A stretch of 64,000 nt of DNA from Phaeosaccion multiseriatum (taxonomy: Eukaryota; Ochrophyta, other classes): the NCBI GenBank assembly GCA_965112735.1, contig OZ218951.1, positions 5,518,001-5,582,000 on the forward strand, given 5' to 3'. This document shows, in pieces, positions 1 to 12,449 of this stretch. The translations under genes and the position numbers were made by a program. The notes under the pieces were generated by a model, which had not been told where the DNA came from, did not search any database, and saw only the letters and a program-made list of their open reading frames with translations. Position 1 is the first letter of the stretch. The number at the start of each line of letters is the position of its first letter.

Positions 1-665
1 TGTACGAAAGCTCCCATTACGAACCGTGTCCTCCTCCTCCTGCTCTATTAAGTCAACCCGTCCTCTCCTCCAAGCCATAGAATGCCGTCTAACACTCTCT
101 CTATAGTGAGCGCACAGCCGATGAACAACATTCAATACAACCGACACTCACACAACAGGGGCCATCCCCTCCCCTCCTCACCCATCATCACACACATGTA
201 TTGTTTGCACCCGCTGTCCGACAGCCGCAGTGCTGTTTGGCCCGAGACCCCGCCTCCCCTCCCCCTCGTCCCAGACATTGGTCCCTCGGTCCCTCGGCCG
301 CCGTCGTCCGTCCCTCTCGTGGTGCTGCCTCCGCTGTACATGCACCTCGACCCCCCCCAGTGCTGCCCTCTACACTTTTGCATGCTATGAACAGCCCCAG
401 AGCAGGGAGGGAAGGAGGATCGGTGGATGGGTCACCAACCCCACCAACTCTCTCAGGGCTCCACCACCTCCCTCGCACCTCAACCCTCACTCGGTCGCTC
501 CCGCGCTCCGTGTAAGAAAAAGTACGGTGCCTTGGCCTTCACTTGCTCCTTCTTTCTAATGTCGGTTACACCTGCTCAGGGCGAGCTTGGCGTTGGTCAC
601 ACCTGCTGCTCTTCTTCCTCCCCGACCTCACTCGGCGTCCGCCTCAACGCCCGCAGCCCCACAGC
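1..665. other. gene-free flank, pyrimidine-rich
   Basis: This stretch lies 3' of the zinc-finger gene on the minus strand. Every reading frame across it gives only low-complexity Pro/Ser/Arg-rich peptides with no recognisable domain. The part next to 666 presumably holds the 3' UTR of that gene. I see no RNA gene or mobile element here. Confidence 0.5.
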
Positions 666-1988
666 TCAGGCCTGCCCCATGACGCGGGCCTCCTTCTGCC
701 TCAGGTCCTTGTCCTTGTCATCTGCTGCCATCGCAGACGAGGAGTCAGAGTCGCTCTCTATTTCGCCGTGCCCCCCCGTAGAGGAGAGGGGCGGCTCCTC
801 CGTAGCAACAGGAGCGGTAGTTGCAGAAGAAGGGAGCCCCGCTTCTATCCGTGGACGTTTCCTGCAGCCTGTCATGTTCGGCGAGATTTTGGGTCCTGCC
901 ACAAAAGCAGGAGTAGGAGTAGGAGTAGGAGTAGGAGCAGCAGCGGCAGCGGTAGAGGCGTGGCACGCAGCAGGGGCAGGGACTACAGCAGGAGCAACAG
1001 CAGCGGCGGCAGCGGCGTCGCGTGCGTCAGGGACAGCAGCTGCGGCTACCGGGAGTCGTGCGAGGCTGCTGCTGCTGCCGTGCCCGTTGGTCAGCCCGTT
1101 GGTCAGCCCGTTGGTCAGCCCGTTGGTCAGCCCGTTGGTAAGCCCATTGGTAAGCCCATTGGTAAGCCCGTTGGTCATACCCGGCCCCACCCCCCGCTTC
1201 ACCTCTGCCCACTCAGGGGAAGACACAGCTATCCGCCTGGGGGACAGAGGCAAAGACGAAGTCGGAGGCTTGGGCAGGGCCGGTGGCGCCGGGGTCAAGG
1301 GGGCGGGGCAGGGGAGGGGGTGGGTGCCCACTGCGGCCCCTCCGCCTCCTACGCCTCCCGCCAGGGGCTTGGCTTGCCTCTGACCCTGACCAATGCCCGT
1401 GCCCACACTGAGCGGCGGATTCTTCTTGGCAGGCACAGCAGCAAGCCTACTCGCAGAAGAAATAGAGGGAGAAGCCGGTCGGGAATTGCTCAGAAGAGGG
1501 GGCACACGCAGCAGGGACGGCAGCGGCAGCCCGCCGGGGCGCAAACTCGATGGCACTGCAGAAGGTATCGACGCGCTCATCACGTTGCACCTGGGCACGC
1601 TCGTTTCATGCTCCACACATAGCTCTCCAATCAGTGGGCGCTTGTCGCACCCTTCCACGATGCAGGCCGCCCAGGTGCCCTCGTGTTCATGCCTGAGGCA
1701 CAGCCCCCCTTGTCGGGCATCCCGCTTGCACTCCTCCACACTGCACCGCTTCCTCGCGCCTCCGTGGAGCAAGCACCGGCCCATATGCACCGCTCGCTTC
1801 TCGCAGCCCTCTGCGCTGCATGGGTACTTCTTTACCACCGCCCCATGCTTGATGCACAACCCCCCTTGCTGGACCTGCTTGTCGCACCCCTCCGCCTGGC
1901 ATCGCCTCCGTTGGCCCCCGTGCCTCATGCATGCTCCACCCTTCTTGGCGTACTTCTCACACCCCGGGTGCTTGCAGGTGCTGGGCAT
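666..1988 (-). CDS. WRKY19-like zinc-finger repeat protein
   Basis: Single open frame of about 440 residues. The first ATG with a sensible context is at 1988 and begins MPSTCKHPGC; the frame stays open upstream only from a TTG, so an extra 5' exon cannot be excluded. Five tandem modules of the form C-x4-C-x10-C-x2-H fill the N-terminal ~125 residues (for example CKHPGCEKYAKKGGACMRHG, then CQAEGCDKQVQQGGLCIKHG). This is the putative zinc-binding motif annotated as WRKY19-like in oomycetes and other stramenopiles; its biochemical role is not established. The rest is low-complexity Pro/Ser/Ala with eight copies of a TNGL tetrapeptide and a short acidic tail (ESDSDSSSAMAADDKDKD). A nuclear regulatory role is inference. 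No intron is needed within the finger region. Confidence 0.7.
   Translation of the reverse strand: MPSTCKHPGCEKYAKKGGACMRHGGQRRRCQAEGCDKQVQQGGLCIKHGAVVKKYPCSAEGCEKRAVHMGRCLLHGGARKRCSVEECKRDARQGGLCLRHEHEGTWAACIVEGCDKRPLIGELCVEHETSVPRCNVMSASIPSAVPSSLRPGGLPLPSLLRVPPLLSNSRPASPSISSASRLAAVPAKKNPPLSVGTGIGQGQRQAKPLAGGVGGGGAAVGTHPLPCPAPLTPAPPALPKPPTSSLPLSPRRIAVSSPEWAEVKRGVGPGMTNGLTNGLTNGLTNGLTNGLTNGLTNGLTNGHGSSSSLARLPVAAAAVPDARDAAAAAAVAPAVVPAPAACHASTAAAAAPTPTPTPTPAFVAGPKISPNMTGCRKRPRIEAGLPSSATTAPVATEEPPLSSTGGHGEIESDSDSSSAMAADDKDKDLRQKEARVMGQA
1078..1180 (-). repeat. 12-bp coding minisatellite (TNGL)n
   Basis: About eight tandem copies of a 12-bp unit, on the plus strand GTTGGTCAGCCC with GTTGGTAAGCCC/GTTGGTAAGCCCATTG variants. 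It encodes repeated Thr-Asn-Gly-Leu in the zinc-finger protein. The unit preserves frame, so copy number can vary without breaking the gene. Confidence 0.85.
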
Positions 1989-3267
1989 CTCTGCTCCACC
2001 TTCCAAAGAGCTTGCTGATATGAGAGTATTGCCTTCCCCAAAGCCCAAGCGCTGTGTGTGAACCCTCTCCTCCCTCTTTTCTCCTCCAGGCTGCTGCTTC
2101 CACGACTGCGGGTGCTGGTGCTACTTCTGAGGCTTAGAAGACAGGCCAGGCAGTGATAGCATTGGGATTAGAGCAGATCACAGCAGGAGTGGGGAGGAGC
2201 GGTGGGCGGAAGGGAAAGGAGGTGCCCTTTTTGTTAAGGGTGGAAGCTCAGAAAAGGGAATGCTGCAAAAGGTTGGAGCGACATCCCCAACCCCGCTGTC
2301 CCACTGCTGCCGGTCTCACCTGTCTTTGTCCTTCGATGGTGCGATGTCCGCTTAAACCCTCTCTCCTCTCTTCATAACTTTGTGCCACAGCGCTCTCTCT
2401 CTTGAGAAGGGGAGAGGATCGGGAGAGGGTTCAGGCCCACCCGGGGGGTGCCTTCGGCCTAATAGTAATATCGATGTCTCTATTTTCAGGCTCGCGGTGG
2501 CGCATAAATCAAAATAGCTGGTATCGGCCCTGGAAGAGGTTATCAGATTACTGATTACGGCCGGCGCAGCCGGCCTGATTACTGATTACTGCCGGCGCCA
2601 GCCGGCCTGATTACTGATCAAGGCGCCAGCCGGGTCTGATTACTGATTATGACCGGCGCCAGCCGGCCTGATTACTGATCATGACGGGCGCTAGCCGGCC
2701 TGATTACTGATTATTGGCGCCAGCCGGCCTGATTACTGATTATGACCGGCGCACACTGTCTTCCCGGGCCGACTGGTAGCCCCTTTCGGGCCACCATTGA
2801 TTGGGGATCTAAATGAAACTGAAACCGAAACAACTGGGCGCCCACAGGCTTTGTGGCACGGTGAGCGTCCGCCCCCCGACAGGAGACAGGAGGCTTCGTA
2901 GGGAGGAAGCTTCTCACTCCATCATCCCACACCTCCGACAAACACACGACCACACAACCAACCTTGAGTCAGGGAGGGCCCCAGGAAAGGGAAGAGAGGG
3001 ATGGAAAGAGAGATCTCCATCCCTACCCTTCAGACGTGTTCATACGTATTCATACGTCATTCATATGTGAGGACGTGCAGGACAGCTCATCCCCTGAGTA
3101 TTCACTCAAACGCATACTCTCAAGCACGACACGGAAGCTTGGCTGCGGAAGCTTGGCTGGTGTGAGGTCAGAAAGATCCTCTATTTCTCGCTTCTGATTC
3201 TATCCTACTCCAAAGGAGCAGCAGAAGCAGCAGCAGCAGCAGCAGCAGCAGCGGCGACACCCTGAGC
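1989..3267. other. intergenic, with GC-palindrome minisatellite
   Basis: This is the upstream region of the zinc-finger gene and the downstream region of the topoisomerase gene, both on the minus strand. It holds a 33-bp-unit minisatellite (separate entry), a short GAAACT repeat near 2813 and otherwise unique sequence without a convincing gene. Confidence 0.5.
2542..2755. repeat. ~33-bp minisatellite with GGCGCCAGCCGG core
   Basis: About seven units alternate an AT-rich segment (CTGATTACTGATTA) with a GC-rich near-palindrome (GGCGCCAGCCGGC, GCCGGCGCAGCCGGC). Units differ by small indels, so it is an ageing tandem array. Each GC core can fold on itself. Confidence 0.85.
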
Positions 3268-4833
3268 TTAGGGTGAAGCAGCAGCAGCAGCCAGGAGGGC
3301 CGCCGCTTCCGTCTCTCTCTGATAGCGGGCCTTGTCCTCAAGAGCAAGGGCATCGTACCGGGCAGACTCCTCTGGGGACATTGCTCTGTAGGGACAGTGC
3401 CGGTCGACAAGAGAGAGAGAGAGAGGGGGGGGGGGGAGCGGGAGGGGAGCGGGAGGGGAGCGGGAGGGAGTGGAAGGGAGTGGAAGGATGGGGGGTAGAG
3501 GGGCAAGAGGAGGGGCAGGGGCAGGCATATCGGCAGGGGCAGGCATATGGGCAGGGGCCATGACAAGCGTCAGAGGTTGTTGTCACAAGCGGGATGGAAG
3601 GAAGAGGGGAACAGAGGGGAGGGAGAGAGATGGGAAGAGGAAGATGGGGAAGGGAGAAATAGAGAGACAGGAAGGAAGGAAGGAAGGAAGGAAGGAAGGG
3701 AGGGAGGGAGGGAGGGAGGGGGACGGAGAAACAGAGAGGAGGAGATAGGGAGGGAGGGTAAGAGAGACAGAGGAAGAGGGAGGGAACAGAGGGAGAGAGA
3801 GAGAGCGCGAGGGGCCGAGGGAGAGGAACAGCGAGATAGTAGAGGGAGGGAGCAAGGGGGGCAGAGTAGAGAGAGAGCGTGGGGGAGAGCGAGAGAAGAG
3901 AGGGGGGGAGGGAGAGTACAGAGAGAGGGAGCGAGCGAGAGAAGAGAGGGGAGACGAGCGACGGATCGTCGAGACTGAAACACAACATCCTCACTCCCTC
4001 ACTCACTCACTCACTCCCTCACTCACTCACTCACTCACTCACTCACTCACCCACTCACTCACCCACTCACTCACTCACTCCCTCACTCACTCCCTCACTC
4101 ACTCACTCACTCACTCACTCACCCACTCACTCACTCACCCACTCACTCACTCACCCACTCACTCACTCACTCACTCACTCACCCACTCACTCACTCACTC
4201 ACTCTCTCACTCACTCACTCACTCACTCACTCACTCCCTCACTCACCCACTCACTCACTCACTCCCTCACTCACTCCCTCACTCACTCACTCACTCACTC
4301 ACTCCCTCACTCACTCACTCCCTCACTCCCTCACTCACTCACTCACTCACTCACTCACTCCCTCACTCACTCACTCACTCCCTCACTCACTCACTCACTC
4401 ACTCACTCACTCACTCCCTCACTCACTCACTCCCTCACTCACTCACTCACTCACTCACTCACTCACTCACTCACTCCCTCACTCACTCACTCACTCACTC
4501 ACTCCCTCACTCACTCACTCACTCACTCACTCACTCCCTCACTCACTCACTCACTCCCTCACTCACTCACTCACTCACTCACTCCCTCACTCACTCACTC
4601 ACTCACTCACTCACTTGTACAGTGCGGAGAGGTCCTTAAAAGTAATGGATCCGCCGCCCTCCGCGCTGTCTTTCCGCTTGTCGCTGCAGAACAGGATGAA
4701 GCGGTTGCGCGGCTTGAGCGGCCCCCCAGCCGTAGCACCAACAGCTGCCCCTGCGCTGCCCTTCCGCTTCTTCCTGCTGCTACTACTACCACTATTACTA
4801 CTACTTCTACTACTACTCCTACTTCTACTACTC

Positions 4834-4874
<41 letters not shown>

Positions 4875-6147
4875 GCCCTCCTCCAGCTTCGCTTTGTACT
4901 CTGCCTTAAGCCTGTCTGCATCGTCTTCGAAGGGCCTCTTTTCCTCCTCACTCGCCTCCTTCCACATCTGCGCCACCACAGCCATCGCCCCCGGCCCCTT
5001 CTTTGCCTCAGTCGCTGCCGCCCTACTCTGTGCCTCTGCGAAGTTGGCCTTGACGAAGAGAATGTAGGCGCTAGGGGGCCGCTTGACCCCCTCCCTATCA
5101 TCACCCTCCTTGCCCTTGGCCTTGGCCTTGGCCTTGCCCTTGCCCTTGGCCTTGGTGGTCGTTGCCTTTCCCTTCTTCTTCTTCTTCTTTGCAGAAGGGT
5201 CCTTCGCAGCCGCTTCGTTAATCGCCTCTATGGGTGTGTGTGTGCGTGTTATGTGTGTGTGTGAGTGTGCGTGAGAGAGAGTGAGTGTGTGTGGGTGGGT
5301 GTGTTGGAGAGGAGGTGGGGATGATGTGTCAGTGTCTCCCTTCCTCCCGCCCCCCGTCCTTCCATCCCTCCCTCCTCCCTCCTCCCTTCCTCCTCCCCTC
5401 CCTCCCTCCCTCCCTCCCTCCCTCCCTCCCTCCTCCCTAAGTACCCACCTATTGCCTCCTCCAAGGAGCACGCCCCGGGGTCGTCCTTATACTGCTTGGG
5501 TAGCTTGCCCTTTAGAGACCCACACTTGATAAAGAATCCCCACCTGCCCTTTGTGGCCCACACTGCCTCCCCCTCGTACTCCCCCAAATGGTGCCCGAGC
5601 TTCTCTCGGATCGCGTCGGCGTACTCGATGGCAGTGGATGGCGTCATGGTGTACACGTCGTCCGGCTCCTTGATGCTCTTGAAGGCACCCAAGTACCTCA
5701 CAAATGGCCCGAATCGGCCCTGACCTGTTGGTTGTATACACACACGTTGCGTTGTTGCGAGTGTTAGTCATGCATGGACAAGAGAAGAGGGAGGGAGGGG
5801 AGGGGGGGGGAGGGGAGGGAGGCGGAGGCTTTCGGCTTCCGCGTACTGCACAGATGGACACACGCACACACACACGCACCCATTGACCTACCTACCACCA
5901 CTTCCTACCCCCCACCCGCACGCACATAGACTACCATCCCCTCACCCATTGACATACCTAGCACCACCTCCTCCCCTGTGTCGGGATGCAAGGCCACGAC
6001 CTTGGGGAACGCTAGCAAGTCCAGCGCCTGAGAGAGAGAGCGTTAAGACAGACAGAGAGAGAGAGCGTTAAGACAGACAGAGAGAGGGCGTTAAGACAGA
6101 CAGAGAGAGAGAGAGCGTTAAGACAGACAGAGAGAGAGAGAGCGTTA

Positions 6148-6187
<40 letters not shown>

Positions 6188-6339
6188 AGAGAGAGAGAGA
6201 GAGAGAGCGTTAAGACAGACAGAGAGAGAGAGAGAGAGAGAGAGAGCAAATGGGAGAGAGAGAGAGAGAGAGAGAGCAAGTGGGAGAGAGAGAGAGAGAG
6301 CAAGTGGGAGAGAGAGAGAGAGAGAGAGAGAGAGCAAGT

Positions 6340-6375
<36 letters not shown>

Positions 6376-6420
6376 AAGTGGGAGGGGGGCAGGGGTGTGT
6401 GTGTGTGAGAGAGAGCAAGT

Positions 6421-6460
<40 letters not shown>

Positions 6461-6802
6461 GCAAGTGGGAGCGGGGCAGGGGTGTGTGTGTGTGTGAGAG
6501 AGAGAGAGAGGGAGAGGAAGAGAGAGAAAGGGAGAGAGGGGAGGGGTGAGAGAGGGGGAAAGACAAAGACAGAGAGAGAGAGAAAGGGAGAGAGGGGAGG
6601 ATGTGAGATTATATATGAGGGATAGACGGTGAGAGGGAGGGAGTGGGATGAGAGAGAAAGAGAGAGAAAAGAGGGAAACGCGCTCACGTACACACACATG
6701 CATACACAGAGAGCGTTAAGACAGACAGACAGACAACAGACAGACACACAGATAGATAGACAGACACACATGCATACACAGAGAGCGTTAAGACAGACAG
6801 AA

Positions 6803-6845
<43 letters not shown>

Positions 6846-6896
6846 TAGAAAGACAGACAGACAGACAGACAGACAGAGGCAGACAGACAGACAGAA

Positions 6897-6956
<60 letters not shown>

Positions 6957-8797
6957 CTACATACAGACAGACAGACAGATAGACCTACACACAGACAGAC
7001 CTACATACAGACAGACAGACGGACAGACCTACACACAGAGAGTGAGCGCGAGAGCATTAGCAAGAACAGCACACCGCCTGGCCGCACTCCATCAGCTCAG
7101 CTCAGCTCAGCAGCCCAGCAGCCCAGCAGCCCACCCCTTGTGCAAGTCCCCTCAACTTGCCTGTTGTAACGGCATTTGCTCCGCCGCATCTCTGTCCGCA
7201 GGCGGCACGCTCGCCCTCCTCTCGCCGGCCTCCACATACGGCCCGAACCGCCCGAGCTTGAAGGTGACGGTTTCGCCCGTCTCCGGACAAACCCCCAGCT
7301 TGGTGCCTCCTGTGCGGGCCATCTTGACGAGTGTGTCCACCAAGCCAGTTGTGAGTTGGTCGATGTCCAACTGTACCTCCATCGGCACCTTACCCCTCAG
7401 CACCAGCGCCTCTTCCTCTCCTCCGCCTCCGCCTCCGCCTCCTCCTCCTCCTCCCTCCTCCCCTCCTTCCCCTGCCTCCTCCTCCTTCTTCTTGCCCTTC
7501 TTCTTCGTTGCCTTCTTGTTCTTACTCTTGCTCGTCTCTTTGCTCTCTCTCCCCCCTCTCTCCAAGATGAGGTCTCCCCCGCCATCCACGACCTGCACGT
7601 AGGCTCCATAGTGCCCGACATACACACCCGTGCCCTCAGGGAGGGAGGCGAGAGTGGGCAGCACGAGTCTCCTCGTCGCCTCCGCGTCCATCGTCTGTGG
7701 CAGATGGAAGATGGCAGTGGATGGGAGTGGATGGATGGCAGAGGACGGCAGTGGATGGCAGTGGATGGGGAGGATGGCAGCGCACGGAGGATAGACGCAG
7801 CGGCGGGGAGTGAGGGAGAGCGGGAAGCACAGCTGAGCAGAGTTGAAGAGACATGGAAGGCAGTTACAGAAGACTCAATCCCCCCTCAGCCTCACAACCA
7901 AAAGCCAAAGCCTACTTAAGCTCCCCTGGTACTCTCTACTCACTCACTCACTCACTCACTCACTCACTCGCTCAATCACTTACTTACTTACTCACTCACT
8001 CTCTCACCCACTCAATCAATCACTCACTCCGTCCCTCCCTCCCTCCCTCCCTCCCTCCCTCCCTCCCTCCCTCCCTCCCTCACCAACTCCCTCACTAACT
8101 CCCTCACTGACCTTCTCTGTCCTGTCCACCCTCTCCCTGAGCCCCTCCTCTCCCAAGTAGTACCCCTCCAGATACGCCCCTCTGTCCGCCTCCCCTCTAG
8201 CGATGCTATCCAGAGAGCTCTCCATCTTGGCGGTGAAGCCCACGTCCGTGTAGTCCGGGAAGTGCTGCCATCCATCCATTGCCATCCATCCATCCATCCA
8301 TCCATCCATCCATCCATTGTCATACATCCAATCGAGAGAGGGGCCCGGGGGAGGGAGAGTGGGGTTGAGTTTGAGTGACAGTCAGGAGAGATAAAAAATG
8401 AACAAGTTTCAGTTTCAGTTCGTTAGCCCCTGCCCATCGCGGTGATGGTCGCTCCTGAGCTGAGCACGCCCCTCACTTCTCCTGACAGACCAACTCAAAC
8501 TGAATAAATGTCACAGAAAGAAACCGTTCCCTTCCCACCGCCCCCGGGCCCAAGACACACACACACACACAATTACGTAAGTCTTAGGGTTGATTCTCAT
8601 AAGTCAATACTATCCTACTTCTCACCCACCTCGTCAAGCATACGGGTAACGACGAAGGCAGCGAGGCTTGGCCCGAGAGAGCCCCCCTTCAGCACCACAT
8701 ACTGTCGGGCTTTGAGCGTTTCGCAAGTGGAGGCGTATGTCGAGGGCCGACCGATGCCACGCGCGTCTAGCTCCTGATAAGGTGAGATGGTGGAGGA

Positions 8798-8831
<34 letters not shown>

Positions 8832-8878
8832 GAGGGGGAGGAGGAGGAGGAGGAGGAAAAGGAGAAGGAGGAGGAGGA

Positions 8879-8909
<31 letters not shown>

Positions 8910-9489
8910 GAGCAGGAGGAGGAGGAGGAGGAGGAGGAGGAGGAGCAGGAGGAGGAGGAGGAGGAGGAGGAGGAGCAGGAGGAGGAGGGGAGGGAGGAGG
9001 AGGAGGAGAGGAGACACGCAAAGCAAAACGTAAAAAAGCATCAGTGCATGCATTCAGCACAGATACACCCACCCGCACATGCACACATACACGCAAGCTC
9101 TCCCTCTCTCTTGCGGGACGGGGTGGGGTGCTAGCAGGCGGAAGGCAGAGATGGATGCCCTCCAGAGGGAGCAAACTGCACCCCAAGTCCATCCATTGCC
9201 ATCCCTTCTCTCATCCCTAATCCCCTATCAACTGCAGGTCCGTGCTTCTTCTTTTCCCATGTGGTCCTCTCTCCAAGTAACAGTAAGTCAACAACCAACA
9301 CCTGACACACTTGACCCACAAGCGGGGCCCACTGAACAACCAACTCGGCCCCTGACCTTGATGAAGGAGGCCTCAGTGTACCTCCCGGGGGGGCGCGTGG
9401 TGTGTCCCACCGGGGCCACCCCGTCTGCCGTGAGCACGTCCCCCACATTGAGGGTGGGCAGGCGCAGCTTGGCCTTCGGAGGCTTCTTT

Positions 9490-9538
<49 letters not shown>

Positions 9539-9685
9539 GGTCGCTGTCAGATGAAGGTTCGGACTGTGGTGGGGTGGGTGCAAGGGAGGAGGGGAGAGAG
9601 AGAGAGAGAGAGAAGGGGGAGGAGGGAGAGAGGGAAAAAGAGAATGAGAGAAAGAGACAGAGAGCGAGAGAGAGCGAGAGAGAGC

Positions 9686-9716
<31 letters not shown>

Positions 9717-12393
9717 CGAGAGAGAGCGAGAGCAGCAGCAGGAGCAGCGATACCCATCCACCCACCCTAGCACCACGCACGCACACGCACGCACACGCAC
9801 GCACACGCACGCACACGCACCCACGCACCTCGATATCATAGGCGCTGAGGAAGCCCGGGAAGGCGACCACCGACCCCGTGGCCCTGAATTTGGCGACTCC
9901 TCCTTCTTCGAGGCCCACATCAAGCACCACTGGGTGTCAATGGGTGTCAATGGGTGTCAATGTGTGATGAGTGTGTGCAAGAGGGGAGGGAGGGGGCGTG
10001 AGTTGAGCATGTCAGAGACGTGTCAGACAGGAGGGGGGTGTGGTGTCAGGTGCCTGGTGTCAGAGGCATGGTCCTCTACCTGGTGTTCGACACTGCCACA
10101 GAGAGTGTGTGCGTCTGTGTGTGCGTGTGTGCGGGTGTGTGTGTGCCTGTGTGTATGTCCGTGTGCGTTTGTGCGTGTGTGTGTGCGTTTGTGTGTATAT
10201 GTACACTGTACCCACCTGTGGTGAGGTCTATTTTAGCGTTGGCCATGACGCTGGCCAGACTCCTCTCAAAGATGAGCGTGTAGAGCTTGAGCGCCTTGTC
10301 CTCCAGCCCTGTCGACAGGGGGTGCAGCCACGCAGTAGCAGAGCCAACATCGCTATTGAGGGCGGGCCGGATGGCCTCGTGGGCCTCCTGAGCAGACTCG
10401 GACGCCTTATTCGTCTTGTGTGTGTGTGTGTGTGTTGCAGTGAGTTTTGAGAAGGGCAAGACGAGAGCGAGAGAGAGGGGAAGGGAGGGAGGTAAAAAAG
10501 AGGGAAACCGGAGCCCAAACTGAAACTGAACAGCCGCACATAACATGACTTTCAACAGGAGGACCCCTTCAGGTGAGCAGCCCCCATCCACTGCCATCCC
10601 CCCCTCCCCCCCCCCCCCATCCACTGCCATCCCTCTTCCCTCCCCCTCCCCCCCCCTCCATCCACTGCCATCCCCCTTCCCTCCCCACCCCCCCCATCCA
10701 CTGCCATCCCCGTTCCCTACTTACCGCGGTGGCGTTATCATTATCTGGCTTGAGGAACTCATCCCCATACTTGTCCCTCACGAGGGCCCTTGCCTGCAGC
10801 GTTGCCTCCTTGGACAGATTGGGGTTGTCGGTGCGCATGTAGGTTATCAGGCCGTCCTCGTATCTGTCATTTGTGATGATCATGTGGACGAGGATGAGGT
10901 CAAGCATGAGAGGGAAGAGGGAAGAGGAGGGAGGGTAGGTGAGTAAGCGAGTGAGTGAGTGAGTGAGTGGGTGAGTGAGTGAGTGAGTAAGTGAGTGTGA
11001 GAACGGACGGAGGGAGGGAGGGAGTGAGTGCGCGAATGAGTGAGAGGGAGTGGGAATGGGAGGGCATCAAGCAAGTGAGAGGGAGGAGAGAGGAGTGATG
11101 AGAGTGAGGAGAAAGGAGCGTGAGTGAGTGTGTGAGCAACCGAACAAGAAAGCTCAGAGGAGTGGGTAGGCTAGCAATGGAGAGGAGGAGAGGAGGGGAG
11201 AGGAGAGGAGTTGCCAGTAGGGAAGAGAGGCTCAAATCCACCCCTTACAGTACACCCCCCCACTTACACCCAATGCACCACGCTCATGGTTTCTCTTCTT
11301 CCCTCTTTCTTCTCTCTCTCCCCCTCTCCCTCCCTCCATCCATCCATCCATCCATCCCTCCTCCCTTCCTTCTCTTCTCCCCTCCTTCCCTTTCTCCCCC
11401 CCTCCGTCCCTCCCTCCCTCCTCCCCTCCCTCCCTCCCTCCCTCCTCCCCTCCCTCCCTCCCTCCTCCCCTCCCTCCCTCCCTCCCTCCCTCCCTCCCTC
11501 CCTCCCTCCCTCCCTCCCCCCCTCCCTCCCTTCCTCCCTCCATCCCTCCATCCCTCCCTCCTCCCCTCCCTCCCTCCCTCCCCTCCCTCCCTCCCTCCCT
11601 CCCTCTCTCCCTCCCTCCCTCCCTCCTCCCCTCCCTCCCTCCCTCCCTCCCCCCCTACCTCCCTTCCTCCCTCCCTCCATCCCTCCCTCCTCCCCTCCCT
11701 CCCTCCCTCCCTCCCTCCCTCCCTCCCTCCCTCCCTCCCTCCCTCCCTCCCTTCCTCCCTCCCTCCCTCCCTCCCTCCCCCCACAGCCCTACTTACAGCC
11801 TCTGTGCCACGCTCATGGTCTCCCTCGGGCTCATGTGCAACTTCCGGCTGCTGTCCTGCTGCAGCGTCGAAGTGATGAAGGGGGTAGGGGGCTTGCGTGA
11901 CTGCCGCTTCTTGTCCAGAGAGCTCACTATCCACTCCTTCCCCTCCATGCTCTCCACAAGCCGCTCGGCAGCTTCTTCGTCCAGGCACACCTTGGGCAGC
12001 TTGGCATTGGTCTGGGGGGCAGGGCAGAGGGGGGGATGAATTGAGAGGCGGAGGAGGAGGAGGAGGAGGAAGAGAGGTAGGAGCAGCAGCAGCAGCAGCA
12101 GCAGGAGAAGGAGGAGTTGAGGAGGAGGAGGAGGAGGAGGAGGAGGAGAAGGGGGAGGAGAAGGAGGAGGGGAAGGAGGAGACGGAGCAACAGTAGCAGC
12201 AGCAGCAGCAGGAGGAGGCCGAGGAAGAGGAGGAGGAGGAGGCGGGACGGACTCCAAGCTTGTGCACCTTCTGTATAAGTTTCCCGTCGGGGCCGAAGTC
12301 CGCAGAGCTCGCCACGGACTGACCGTTCACCTCGAACAGAGCCACAGGGAAGGGCTGCAGCGGGGAGGAAGGGCTGTGGTGTCCAACGAGAAG

Positions 12394-12449
<56 letters not shown>

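Noticed and set aside
543-1622. 359-codon plus-strand Arg/Ser-rich frame
   Set aside because: Antisense to the zinc-finger gene; the minus frame has five regular Cys/His modules, the plus frame nothing recognisable.
3879-5264. 461-codon plus-strand frame
   Set aside because: It is built of CTCA repeats read as Leu-Thr-His-Ser and of the antisense of the topoisomerase HMG exon; no domain.
8767-9192. Pro-rich and Leu-rich frames near 9 kb
   Set aside because: They come from the GGA repeat in topoisomerase intron 11; the real coding frame is the short exon 8773-8630.
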